The position numbers and the translations under genes were made by a program. Shown one piece after another: positions 12,769 through 24,544 of a stretch of 64,000 nucleotides of DNA. The stretch spans positions 18,910,001 to 18,974,000 of the forward strand of contig OY540812.1 of NCBI GenBank assembly GCA_961205875.1, written 5' to 3'. The notes beneath the pieces are model-generated. The model was not told the origin of the DNA. It worked only from the letters and a program-made list of their open reading frames with translations, and made no database searches. The stretch is from Sialis fuliginosa (taxonomy: Eukaryota > Arthropoda > Insecta > Megaloptera > Sialidae). Each line of letters begins with the position of its first letter. Position 1 is the first letter of the stretch.

Positions 12769-12846
12769 TGTCAAAATGACATTTAAAACGTCAAAGTGAC
12801 ATTTAAACGCCAAAGTGACATTTAAAACGTCAAAATGACACTTAAT
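12769..12846 (+). repeat. Tandem repeat of about 20 bp, four units, each a small palindrome
   Basis: Four successive units read GTCAAAATGACATTTAAAAC, GTCAAAGTGACATTTAAAC, GCCAAAGTGACATTTAAAAC and GTCAAAATGACACTTAA. Each unit carries GTCAAA(A/G)TGAC, an inverted repeat of GTCA around three A/R bases. Confidence 0.85.
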
Positions 12847-13019
12847 ATATCCAATCAAATATCAATTTAGAAAAACAAAACACGAATTTTTAAAATTAAT
12901 TTAGATAAATCTTTGTAAGGGAATATTTTACAACAAACGTTGTAGACCCATATTATAGGAAATTTAATTCTCTACAAAAAATATTCTATAAAATTTTCTC
13001 GTTACGTGTGTCGTTCTTG

Positions 13020-13262
13020 AGATATCTTGAAAAAAGAAATATTTTGGGGTGTCACCCCTCCCCCTTACACACGATTTTGATGATTTTGAAATGGGACCGT
13101 CCTCAAACCAAACCCAACCATCCGACCAAGTTTCAATAATATCGGTTCAGTGGTTCATGAGTTATGCGTGTGACAAGGATTCAGGGGACAGACGGACGGA
13201 CGGACGGACAGACAGACAGACACGGAACGAAAAGTGTTTGTCTTGACGTGAAACGGATAAAT
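13020..13262 (+). repeat. LINE/SINE-type 3' tail with GACG/GACA tetranucleotide run
   Basis: The order is a GGGGTGTCACCCCTCCCCC block, CCAAGTTTCAATAATATCGG, TTCAGTGGTTCATGAGTTAT, GCGTGTGACAAGG, a (GACG)n(GACA)n run (13186-13231), then a tail. 'Cannot-be-too-far-from RTE/CR1' tails in insects have this form: phrase on position, then 'sensitive to temperature' style GGTTCAGYGGTT, then GACAGACA repeats. An open frame at 13049-13246 runs through it but is only the repeat translated. Confidence 0.5.
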
Positions 13263-13264
13263 AA

Positions 13265-14850
13265 ATTTAAAATTTTGAAATTGGAGAACTTTTTTTTTGT
13301 CTCAATCTGAAACGATCACATAGCTTCTCGTATCTTCGATATTGCGAGGAAGCAAAAGATTATAAGAAACTCCATTCAAAATTCTGAAATGATTCATTAC
13401 CTGTGAGTATAGATATCGTCATAATAAAATCAATAGTTTTAGCATTGCGAACTTAATCCCTATACTCGCAATTTTAAATGGAACTTCTTATAACTTTTTT
13501 AGATTGTTAAAAAATTTAGGGTTACTCTTGAATTTTCACAAAACAATTATCTAACAAAAACAATTCTTGACTATAAAAAGTAAGATATTGAAAAAAAATT
13601 AGATTAATTTTTCCGGTTGTCTGGTATAAGCTTGTTAGATATGCAGTTTCTGAATTTAAATCTATCTATGGTAAATTTATTTTCGTGATGAGAGCGTCTG
13701 GTATCATCTTGAATGACTTTCCATAAAAGTTTGATATGATCCATCCATTCTTCTCGTAAATACACGTAGATAAATTTGCCTAAGCGATTAAAAATCAATA
13801 TAATTGTTAATGGTACACAAATTATTTAACAGAATAAAGAAATTATCATTTTAAGAATTATCAAAATCTATTAAAAAATAAATAAAATTTTCTTAATGAT
13901 ATTTTTAAGGTGAAAAGTGTATTAATTTGTATCTTTATGATCGAAACTTATTTTATTAGTATATTATTATTAAAATGTTTGGAATAAACACTCTCGTATG
14001 TCATCAGTAATAAGACAAATCATAAATACATTTCCTCCAAATAAAAGTATTATATTTATAGTTGTTCTTATGGTAAATCATACAATATATAATATAGACA
14101 TTCGTGGTAATCTTCCGGAGTACAAATCCCGACGTTGCTACAAAATTTTTATTTTTCCTTGTTATTGACACACCACTGACCTCAACTTATTGTTAGTTTA
14201 TAAAGAAAGGATAGTCAAACAGTGGGTGTTATAAAAAATATTATTTATCGAATGAATTTAAGTGGACTATTGTTTCACAAATACAACTTATAAATTGCTA
14301 ATATTAATAATTAAATAAACACACAATTTATATATAATTGTATTTGTTTGTTGAAAATAGTTACCCAATAAAAATATGCACATAATTAATTGTTTTTACA
14401 AATGAGCCAATAATATCAGCTCTAAAATAATAGAGTAATCTATATTCTTAACATATTCTTCGTTAAATAATTGAGAGACAGATAGCTTATGCTGATTTTT
14501 TAATCTGATATAGATTGGCCCTATCTGAAGTTAGTATACCCGTTACCATTTCAATATAATAGGATTATTTCTATCTACAACTTTATTTCATATAGTACTT
14601 TAGAATGTTATACGCTGAGAGATTATTTTTTTTAATATTACGTATAAAGAACAGATAATATGCAATTATTTAGAAAACATTGACGTCAAGTCTAAAATAG
14701 GCGTGGGCTAAAGACAACATATAAATCAGTAGAATTTGATACTATTTTTTATTTTTTCTGTGTATTTATATTTAGATTTAAATTCACAAATGAGAATGAC
14801 CCTTAAATGTAATATTTTTGAAGATCACTGGTGTAAAGTGTAAAGCATAC
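13265..14850. other. Mostly AT-rich DNA with one family-B scrap
   Basis: Around 13272-13355 a scrap of repeat family B is seen (AAATTTTGAAATTGGAGAAC, then AGCTTCTCGTATCTTCGATA). No other structure is recognised beyond the frame listed at 13604-13798. Confidence 0.45.
13604..13798 (-). other. Unrecognised 64-codon open frame
   Basis: The frame has a mixed, protein-like composition, with runs such as EEWMDHIKLLWKVIQDDTRR. It starts on TTG rather than ATG and ends in a normal stop. I see no splice sites, domain or neighbour that supports a gene. It could be a lone exon, a transposon scrap or chance; chance is the default. Confidence 0.12.
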
Positions 14851-15170
14851 GCAGACATGTCGGGAGCACCACAAAGCCGGTGGTGACATGACATAAATAA
14901 GACAATAACCTAGACACATACATCACTCCGTGCCTATAATAAAGACCCGTGCGCAAACGTCACGCGGGAAAAAGCAATTACCACATTCAGTGACCGATAG
15001 ACAATGTCAAAAACCTAATCCCCCAGACGTTCTTAGGGGATTATTATCCGTTAGAACATCACCTTTTCTATCAGGATGCGACACAATGCACATCGCTCTG
15101 CAATTGTGTGTGAGCTCTATTATTATTATTATTTTATTTGTTTGTTTGACCCCGAGTTTACGAAGAGAAA
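14850..15170. other. GC-richer island, function unknown
   Basis: Within very AT-rich flanks this block is markedly richer in G and C (for example CAAACGTCACGCGGGAAAA and CCAGACGTTCTTAGGGGATT). It contains an 82-codon plus-strand frame (14930-15178) that I do not recognise, ending in a poly-Ile stretch made by an ATT run. It could be a regulatory region, an exon or an old element end. Confidence 0.25.
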
Positions 15171-15179
15171 AAGTTTAAT

Positions 15180-16710
15180 TCAGCGTAAATTTTTAAACGA
15201 ACTGCATAAATCATGTTTTTTTCTATTCAAACAATTCGTTACAATTAACAGCACTAATTTCAAATTTTATCGATAGATATTCGAGTTTGTAGGTACTTGC
15301 ACAAGCGTTTATTTTTAAATCAAAACCTTTTCAATTTAAAAAATTTTATTAGAAAATATACCTCATGTATAAAATTTAGTAATTTTTTTCATTTTACAAG
15401 CCTGACCAATATTTCATAACAAATTGTTGTTTTAATTATACGTATCAATGTCGCAACTACAATTGCTTATAGAAAATATAGCATTTGTAAATTTTATAGC
15501 CTATAAATTATATAATTCTGTCATTTCGAACAAAATATGAAAATGGATGAGATATATGTATACAATATACATTTTATAGACAGAGCCCTATATAATTTAG
15601 TATTGACGAACAAGTTAAGTGAATCGATCCCTTCTGATACACAATTGTTTATATTAATTTGTCCTCAGCTTCTATAAACGATCGTTTTTTTAGTACCTAA
15701 CCATATTTGGTCAATTTACTAATGTTTCACAAAGTATATTAGTTTTTCATTAAACAAATATTTCAAATTCAAATTCGAAACAAACAAATTAAAAATCATA
15801 TTTTCATATGTCTTTTTATTTAGCATTAACTAAAATTTGTTTAAAAACTACAATGTTTCAATATCTATTTCCGTTCAATGTGTTAAGTTAATAAAAAAAA
15901 ACATTTACCTGAATATTGATCCAAATATTTAATATTTTTCATTCAAAATGTCTTCTAAAAGTAATTAACTGATCGGTTTTACAAGCTAGATAGCAGTTAG
16001 CAAGCTTCAAAACTCGTAAAACTACATACATAGTACCGATATAATGTCTTATACAAGTTTTAACATAACAATAAAATATAATTAGACTAAAAGTGTCTTT
16101 GATAATGTTCTTATAAATATATTGAAATTTATGAAAATACTTAAGTGCATATAGTACCTACATACAACATCTAGATAATTGTGAATTATTTTCTGTTATA
16201 AATGTTATTATAAATTAACACAATTTTAAACAATTCACAAAATTTTAGATTATAATAATCTCTTTATTTAAACAGCTTTTAAAACATTATTAAAATTTAT
16301 TTATAACTGTTAAGACAGCTTTTTAGTCTATTTCATATGTGCATATACACATATAAATTAACATGTAAAGTCCCCAAAAAACTAACAGACGGTATAATAG
16401 CTTTTAAAGTAACGGCCATTAAAGACCAATGGTCGAATTAAACGGGAATTTCGAAACAAGCTAAATAATATGTATCTATGTAAATGACCATAGACACAAA
16501 AAGTTGCAACCGTTGCAAAATTCATACTTAACCACACATGCTTGTACTACAGACGATCATAAAGTTTTAAATAAAGCAAAATATTTAACATTTACAAATT
16601 GTACATCTACTATTCTATACAGCCATATCAGTGATCCTGAATATATAGAATATTTTCATTATTAGGTACATTATAAAGAAGTTATGTTAGTATCAGAATA
16701 CTTATAACAA
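15180..16710. other. AT-rich non-coding DNA
   Basis: No frame, repeat pair or RNA element could be supported here. Confidence 0.55.
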
Positions 16711-16714
16711 ATAA

Positions 16715-16894
16715 GACCCTTTACACACTAGCGATTTAATCGCGCGACTTTTAGCAACGCGACTATCGCGTACATTCATTTTACATTTGTAAATCGCAAA
16801 ACCCATACACACTGTGGCGATAGTCGCGCTGCATACAATAGCAGGCCATGACGCGATAGTCGCGCTACTAAAAGTCGCTAGTGTGTAAAGGGTC
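16715..16894. mobile_element. PIF/Harbinger-type MITE, 180 bp, TAA target duplication
   Basis: The inverted termini GACCCTTTACACACTAGCGA and TCGCTAGTGTGTAAAGGGTC are perfect over 20 bp. They are bracketed by TAA on both sides (16712-16714 and 16895-16897), the 3-bp T(T/A)A duplication of Harbinger elements. Subterminal inverted motifs (GCGACTTTTAG against CTACTAAAAGTCGC, and GCGACTATCGCG against CGCGATAGTCGCGC) extend the fold inward. It is far more GC- and CpG-rich than its surroundings and has no coding capacity. Confidence 0.85.
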
Positions 16895-16899
16895 TAATT

Positions 16900-17765
16900 G
16901 TTTTTTGTTTTTTTTTTTAATTAGAGTAAAATCGAAACTTTCCTGATCTTTCTAATAAAATTATAATTAATTATTTTAGTCATTGAATTCATTATATCAG
17001 AAGAACGGTATCCCTACATACATATATAAATCTGTACACTCTGTATTTACAATGTAAATAGTTTGAGTCTTTTAAAGTCTATTGATCGTTTTATAGGCAA
17101 TCGAATCAATTTTGATTACCCAGCCGATTATTATTAGAATTTCACTGTTAGAAAGTCAAGTCCCTAGAGTTAAATTAGGCTAGATGTCATCACACAACTG
17201 CATCAAGTGGTTGAAACACGTACAAAGAATTAAAATTATTTATTACTAAACAAACTCAACAATAACGTAAAGAAAAATGCGTGCTTATTAGACTTTGAAA
17301 TACAAAATTGAAATAAGAACAAAAATCCATATTTTTGAAAACATTCAAAATAAACATATTAATAATAATTATTTATAGAAAAACATCAAAAAATTTCATA
17401 TAATATATTACTTAAATCATTGAAATTCTTCTACTATCCAAAATTTTTATGAATACGTACAAATGTATTTTTTTTTAAATTCATATGAATATGTAAATAA
17501 TCAATTTTCACAACGTGTGTTCAGAAAAACAATATATTTATAAATATCATACTTTATTAAATAAACTGTTCTCAGTGTTAATTGTTTCAGGGTAAATCTT
17601 GAAATACATTGTAATACCAATATCGTTCCAATAATATAATTACTGAATGTATTTCGTAACACCTATAATTCCAAAATAATAAATTTACTACACATACTGT
17701 ATCCACATAACAAAGCATGATCGCTTTACTTCAAAGAGTCGATATCTAAAACGTTTAGTACAAAA
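16900..17765. other. AT-rich non-coding DNA
   Basis: Nothing is recognised. Confidence 0.55.
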
Positions 17766-17769
17766 GTAC

Positions 17770-17905
17770 GACAGCTTTGGTGAAGTGGTTTATTGGGGCG
17801 GTGGGGCGAGAGGGTGCGGTCGCACTAGAGGCCCGCTCCAGCCCGCGAAATCGGGATAATCTGATGGCGGGGATTAGCATGGGAATCAGGTGTTTGTCGA
17901 CAGAC
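17770..17905. other. GC-rich island with overlapping short frames on both strands
   Basis: The block centres on GGGGCGGTGGGGCGAGAGGG and GGCCCGCTCCAGCCCGCGAA. Frames of 70-74 codons exist on both strands, which is expected from loss of stop codons in GC-rich DNA. I see no domain. Candidates are a promoter or first-exon remnant, or the end of an old hAT-type element; no inverted partner was found. Confidence 0.25.
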
Positions 17906-17909
17906 TGTG

Positions 17910-18260
17910 GCCTTGTTTTAATCATTTTGTTACACGTTTTGCCTCGTTTTTTTGTTCCAGTTTGCACTCAGGATTTTCTACTCCAAGTGGAAAATTGCTG
18001 AAAACTTCTTATTGTCTTACTTTATATGAACGTTTCACTTTGATCGCACTTTCTTTCTGCTTTAACACACCTACTCTATACACTAGAAAAATAACTAAAA
18101 TATAGATGTACAGTACATGTTTTATATATGTACATATAAATGAATTAACTAAATTAGTTAGTTAAATCCTTATTTGTAAATTAACTACTTTGTATAATAA
18201 AACGTAAAGAGAATGGAACACAAACTTAAATTATAAAAGCTTTTTTTAAATCTTTAATAC
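17910..18260. other. AT-rich non-coding DNA
   Basis: Nothing is recognised. Confidence 0.5.
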
Positions 18261-18265
18261 ATAAT

Positions 18266-18610
18266 ACTTGCTGTTACCCGCGACTTCATTCGAGTGGAAT
18301 TAATGAATTGAAAACAATACCATGAAGTTAGGTTCGGTAAATAATACAGATAGTTATACATATGTATTTTTGTATGATAATCGATAAAACAAAGGTTTAG
18401 TTTCGCATTTGCACGACAGATATCACTAAACTAACCTAACCTATCGCACGTACAAATGTCAGACACACATAAATTTTTCGGGATACAATGTATGCCCTTC
18501 CTCAGGATGCAACTATCTCCCTGCTAAATTTCATCAAGATCGGTTCAGCGGTTTAGCCGTGAAAAGGTAACAAACAAACAGACACACTTTCGCATTTATT
18601 ATATTAGTAT
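18266..18610 (+). repeat. SINE/RTE-type dispersed element
   Basis: The 5' part, CTGTTACCCGCGACTTCATT followed by CGAGTGG, and the 3' part, ATCAAGATCGGTTCAGCGGT, GCCGTGAAAAGGTAACAAAC, (AAACAGACACAC) and TTTCGCATTTATTATATTAG, are together the hallmark of a very common insect short interspersed or RTE-derived family. There is no coding content. The 5' end resembles the CCCGCGACTTCG tail of minus-strand Helitrons, so a Helitron-related origin of that half is also possible. Confidence 0.6.
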
Positions 18611-18614
18611 GCAT

Positions 18615-19435
18615 TAATCTCTGTTATCTAAAAATATTCAGTATTAATTATTATATTCGAATTTTTTATTAAAGTGTAAAAAAATAGTAAAAAATATTTC
18701 GATATTTATTATTAATCTTTATGTGTAATCAAAAAACGTTCAATTAGTTTTCAACCTTTTTTTAAGCAAGTGTAGAAAAATAACTATTACTCGGCGAGAC
18801 GTAAAATTTTATTTAAATACATATAATTGATTGTTTAGTAATTGGAATCTTGCATGTGACTATTTAACAAAAAGTTTGTAGACAAATAAAAAATATTGAA
18901 AAAAAATAATCAGGTTAATTAAAATTGATAATGTGTTAGTAAATGATTTTTATCTAAATAGGTACATCATCAAAAAGAGAGAGAAAAACAACTAACAGAA
19001 ACACGATACCCATTACAAAAGATACAATCAGTTTTTTAACTTTAAATAACAAACTATAGCCATTATAATATAACAATAAACAATATGTATTTATGATTAA
19101 CTTAATTATTTATATACATATTTAATATAATGTACTTTTTAGGTTGTACTGATATTATTAAAAATATTAGTTTGTATGCGCTTAATAATGGACATAAACT
19201 AAATATTTTGAAAATTACTCGATTCACATCTAATCATGCGCCTTGTCTTAAGCATTTTACTCCGGATGAACCGAACGAGCCGAGCAATATTCGGCTACTC
19301 AGTCAGTACCAACCTCCCAACAGAACGAACATGTCGAACATTTTCCATAGCTTGCCAGTAAATCGAAAAGATCAAAGAAATATTTTACTCGCTGTGTCAA
19401 AGCGAAGATGTGTATTGCTGTACTTATTCGAAAAA
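18615..19435. other. AT-rich DNA with an unrecognised 109-codon frame
   Basis: A plus-strand frame (19130-19459) runs into the minisatellite at its 3' end. Its middle (PDEPNEPSNI, PPNRTNMSN) is Asn/Pro-rich and resembles no family I know. I treat it as non-coding, with low certainty. Confidence 0.35.
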
Positions 19436-19439
19436 AAAT

Positions 19440-19512
19440 ACAGGTATGTTCAAAGATAATATGTTCGAAGGAATTTTGTTCGATTGGATATTTGTTCGAA
19501 TAACAGATGACC
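19440..19512 (-). repeat. 15-16-bp TTCGAACA minisatellite, array 1
   Basis: On the minus strand, about four degenerate units start with TTCGAACAAATATCC, ATCGAACAAAATTCC, TTCGAACATATTATC and TTGAACATACC. They have the same consensus and orientation as array 2 at 20025-20146. In one minus-strand frame they read as five-residue units (FEHII, FEHTC). Confidence 0.6.
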
Positions 19513-19519
19513 AAATAAA

Positions 19520-20024
19520 AATTTATTCGAATTTTTCATGAAAATATTTTATGTTTGATCGATAATAATAAGACATCATAGTGCATAACTATGATGCAAC
19601 TTTTTTTAAATGTATGTATCAGAATTCCTACCGTACGGCACATCATTATTTATTGTCAACAATGTCCAGAATATTTAAAAACAGTTCCTGCAGATATTGA
19701 TTTCCCATTTTAAACTAAAACAACCCCCAGTTTGTCCACAGGAAATTAGGACCACAGAGTTTGCCGTAACCAAGGACAGTTGATATATGTGTATTTATGT
19801 TTATATTTGTGTCATCTATTGGATAACACAAATATAAATACATATATCATTTCTTAGAAATAGTGAACCATATTATAAAATATGATTACTAATTTGGTAT
19901 GTCAAGAGTATGATAAAAATATTATTTTCTAATTAACAGTGGATTTCTGTAAAAACATAAATTATATAATTTGTAACTGTTTTCTTATTTCTTAATACGG
20001 ATTCATAATTTAAAAATTCTTTTT
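19520..20024. other. Spacer between minisatellite arrays, with a 22-bp hairpin
   Basis: Around 19793-19848 the sequence GTATTTATGTTTATATTTGT, a short loop, and ACAAATATAAATACATATAT form a near-perfect stem. Nothing else is recognised. Confidence 0.5.
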
Positions 20025-20146
20025 TTCGAACTAATTACCTTCGATAAAATTTTCATTCGAACAAGTTTCCATTCGTAAAAACTACTTTCGAATAGTTTAT
20101 CTCCGAACAAATTACCTTTGGACAAATTACTTTCGAACAACTTTCC
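20025..20146 (-). repeat. 15-16-bp TTCGAACA minisatellite, array 2 (about eight units)
   Basis: The plus-strand sequence divides into units TTCGAACTAATTACC, TTCGATAAAATTTTCA, TTCGAACAAGTTTCCA, TTCGTAAAAACTACT, TTCGAATAGTTTATC, CCGAACAAATTACC, TTGGACAAATTAC and TTCGAACAACTTTCC. Read on the minus strand within an open frame at 20003-20284, it gives consecutive five-residue units: KLFES, NLSKG, NLFGD, KLFES, SFYEW, KLVRM, KILSK. These resemble a pentapeptide-repeat pattern with a central L/F. Whether it is ever translated is unknown. Confidence 0.7.
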
Positions 20147-20149
20147 AGA

Positions 20150-22230
20150 TACGTACAAATCGTAATCATTACAATATTTAGAAATACATAATATGTAGGT
20201 ACGTACGATCAAAAACTTTAAAGAAACTAAACATCTATATTGATCAAAAATAGTTATTTTGATTTTTTTTATACAATTTTGCATTACTTTAATATTATAT
20301 TTTAAAAAACATGCACAAAGTAATTAACGAATACAAAATAATTTTTTTAAATACGTACATATAATGTATACATAAGCTTTGAGTGACTGTCGGAAAAAAA
20401 ACTGGCACGATAAGGTTAACGGAAAGTAGAGAAATCGCGCAGAGTTGAGGAAAGGGAGGTAGATATCACGTTTCATTATACAACATAGTCTACAAAATAG
20501 GGAGATTTTATATTAATCTGTTGAAGAATATTTAGAAAAAATATGAGTTTGAGAAATCTGCATTTACTAAGAATCTGTCGCGTTTTTTCTTTCATATAGT
20601 ATTCTTGCAGAATTCCAAAGTTGTAGGTGTAGTTATATTGGATTTTTTCTATGGTCTAGTATGAGATTACATCAGTTTTTTTACAAAGTGTGTTTGGATA
20701 TTTTTTACAGGTTAATATAAAAATGAATACATACACATATATGGACAAAATAAGATAACTATATTTTGAAGCAGAATATTTACAACAAATTTTGTATTTG
20801 TTACAAACTTTAACATAATATGTTAAATAATGTTTCTCAAATCTTAATATTAATAAAATATTGTAAATATGTATTACTGTAAGCAATAAGATATTAAATA
20901 TATAAACAAAAATACTGTAATAATTTGGAAATTTAGAATTACTAATTTATCTAGAAAATATAGAAAACAATGTAGTAAATAACAATATTACTAGTAGGTA
21001 CCTATCTACATTATACTTATAGCAGCAGTTATACCTTAAATCCAATTTGGACCAGAAACACGAAAAATAAAATAATCTAAGGTTATCTGATCTTTCAATC
21101 GATTTATAAAAGTTAGAACACTTTAGTCCTAAGGGGTTACACCTACTCTGATGGAAATATACATTTTTTATCTTATGTATCTATTTGATTTTTCATTAAA
21201 TTTAATAACCCACACTTAAATTATATGTATTTTTCCAGCAATGAATAAGAATATTTGAATTTGATCCGACGCGGACGTTATATGGATGTTGAATAATTTA
21301 ATATGAAAATATTGATTAAATTATAAATTTTATAAATAATAGTGTTGTTAATAAAATACATATTTTATTTATACATGTTTGCAGTTCGAAGTATTTTTTA
21401 TGATATGGAAGATTTAATATACAACATTATAAAACTTCCTTTAAAGTTTAAATTATTCTAAATAATTTGAAGAATGTGTAAAATAACATTATATGCAAGC
21501 TTTTATATAGTTTAACACAATACTGCACGTTCTTATTTTGTTGTGGAATGAAGCATACTGACCTATCTTTCTTTAATAGAGTCTGTAGGCACTTGTTTGT
21601 ATTCTAAGAACGAACTCAATATCGTAAAAAGCAACCTGACCACGTATCCCTTGTAAAACTAATATCTCCGGAAAATATTATGTCCTATATTACTTAAACA
21701 GTTACTCAAACGAAGCGCCTACATAAAAGACAGAAAGTATATAATTTATTTATCTTATTCTCAAATAGAAGTGTATGATTTTTTTGTAATTTTTTTTTAC
21801 TAATATAGGTATTAATTTTTTGATAAAAATCGAAATCGCTTACATTAAAAAAAAAATCATTCGTAAAGACTATAGTAAGAACAACTAACTCTTTCATTAC
21901 AATAATTTAGAGAAGTTTGTATTTTAAAAAATATACCTAAAAGTCTGTAAGTGATGAAAAAAATTTCGTCAAATTAGTTGTTGTTTTAAGGTAGATATCT
22001 ACACGTTAATTTGGAAAATTTAAATGTCAAGGGTTGTAAAATCTTTTAGATTCGATTGAACTATAAGTGTACCAAGTTATGTTTCCTTGTTAATCTTTAC
22101 TTCTAAAAGATATATTTAGCATATTTAAAATATTTAAATTAATTTAATCATCATGATACTAATTGTTCTTGTAGGGTTAATAAAATGTTTTAATTATATT
22201 AAATGTTGTAGTAGACTAATATATAATATA
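20150..22230. other. AT-rich non-coding DNA
   Basis: Short minus-strand frames at 20656-20886 and 21706-21897 are Ile/Lys/Tyr/Phe-rich chance frames. No element ends are seen. Confidence 0.5.
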
Positions 22231-22236
22231 TGTATA

Positions 22237-24542
22237 CACTCACGGAAAAAATAAAAGGACCACTTTTATTTTTCGAAAAAATTGCTCATTTTCAAAGTAA
22301 TGTCGATAGATCAAATATGATCCGTTTTTCTCTTATAGGGTACGAAAATTGAAGGAAATTTTATCATCTTTTCGAATTTAGGGGTATTTTTGTGTTGTTA
22401 AACTTATTTTTGTGACCAAATTGCGGTTTAATAAAAAATAAAAAAATTGATTTTTTTTGTAATTTTGAAAGATGCCCACGGGGATGTTAAAATTTTTTTC
22501 AAAAATTTCAAGATAACCGTTTTGTAGGAAATTTTTTCAGCTTTAAAACACTTTTTCAAATTTATTTTATAATTTTTTGGTGTCGCGATATTCGAGTTTG
22601 AATGAAAAAAGTACCAAAAAGTTTTAAACGACCATAAAGGGCCTAATGTTGGTCACACAGAAAAGAAAAAAAAAGAATATCAAAACTTGAATAATCACCT
22701 ATTGTCTAGTAGCATTTAAAAAAAATTTAATTTTAACTTAACCCTTCAAATACGAAAAACAAAACAATGTTCAAATTGAAATAATCCTGTAAAAATAACC
22801 TTTTTTTAATCATAGATCTAATGTTTAAAATGTATCCAGAAATTAAGTTCTATCAAAGAATATGAAAACTAGACTTATTACCTTCTATGTGAACAATTAT
22901 TCCAGTAAAAATCTTTGAATTTGGCTGAGAAATTGCATTTTGAATTTTTTGTATACGTTTAGGACTTGGCCGTACTTTTTGTAACAAGTTTTTCTTTGGG
23001 ATTTTTTTTTTTCGAAAAACAATCAATTTTTGAGAAAAATTGTAAGAGGGATAAAGTTTTTCTTTCTTGTTAAAGAATATTCATAATTTTTTTCAGATGT
23101 TTTATATCAATATTGTGGGATCAAGTTTATTTTTAACAGGGTACTTTTTCATTCAAACTTGAATATCTCGGCATCAAAAAATGTGACAATCATTTTTTTA
23201 AAAGCTTTTTGAAGCTGAGAAAATTTACTAAATGATTAATATCATGGAATTTTGAAAAAAAAATCATACATCCCCGTGTGAAATTTCTATAACTGCAAAT
23301 AAATAATTAATTTTTTTTAGTCAACTACGTGTTGACAAAAAAAATTAAGTTACTTTCAACGAATAAGCGGTGAAAATTCAATGAAAATTAATTTAACTGT
23401 CGAAATCAAGTGTCTTTCATATGTTGTTGAACGTTTTTTCATGACCACACGCAGTTGACTAAAAATTGAAAAATTGAAATTTTTTGCAATTATGGAAGTT
23501 TCACACGGGGATGTATGATTTTTTTTCAAAATTCCATGATATTCATCATTTAATAAATTTTCTCAGCTTCAAAAGGCTTTTTTAAAATTATTGTCACATT
23601 TTTTGATGCCGAGATATTCAAGTTTGAATGAAAAAGTACCCTATTAAAAATAAATTTGATTCCACAATATTGACATAAAACATCTGAAAAAAATTATGAA
23701 TATTCTTTAACAAGAAAGAAAAACTTTATCCCTCTTACAATTTTTCTCAAAAATTGATTGTTTTTCGAAAAAAAAATCCCAAAGAAAAACTTGTTACAAA
23801 AAGTACGGCCAAGTCCTAAACGTATACAAAAAATTCAAAATGCAATTTCTCAGCCAAATTCAAAGATTTTTACTGGAATCATTGTTCACATAGAAGGTAA
23901 TAAGTCTAGTTTTCATATTCTTTGATAGAACTTAATTTCTGGATACATTTTAAACATTAGATCTATAATTAAAAAAAGGTTATTTTTACAGGATTATTTC
24001 AATTTGAACATTGTTTTGTTTTTCGTATTTGAAGGGTTAAGTTAAAATTAAATATTTTTTAAATGCTACTAGACAATAGGTGATTATTCAAGTTTTGATA
24101 TTCTTTTTTTTTCTTTTCTGTGTGACCAACATTAGGCCCTTTATGGTCGTTTAAAACTTTTTGGTACTTTTTTCATTCAAACTCGAATATCGCGACACCA
24201 AAAAATTATAAAACAAATTTGAAAAAGCATTTTAAAGCTGAAAAAATTTCCTACAAAACGGTTATCTTGAAATTTTACAAAAAAAAATTAACATCCCCGT
24301 GGGCATCTTTCAAAATTACAAAAAAAAAACAATTTTTTTATTTTTTATTAAACCACGATTTGGTCACAAAAATAAGTTTAATAACACAAAAATACCCCTA
24401 AATTCAAAAAGATGATAAAATTTCCTTCAATTTTCGTACCTTATAAGTGGAAAACGGATCATATTTGACCTATCGGCATTACTTTGAAAATGAGCAATTT
24501 TTTCGAAAAATAAAAGTGGTCCTTTAATTTTTTCCGTGAGTG
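22237..24542. mobile_element. 2.3-kb fold-back (long hairpin) DNA element, TATA target
   Basis: The two arms (about 22237-23335 and 23440-24542, each about 1.1 kb) are inverted copies with only scattered differences, separated by about 100 bp. The ends read CACTCACGGAAAAAATAAAA and the exact complement up to CCGTGAGTG, and both sides are flanked by TATA. Neither arm has a real coding frame; the 60-codon frame at 24219-24401 is in arm sequence. TA-flanked CACTCA ends suggest a mariner/Tc1-superfamily relative moved by a helper. A transcript through it would form an almost perfect hairpin. Confidence 0.85.
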
Positions 24543-24544
24543 TA

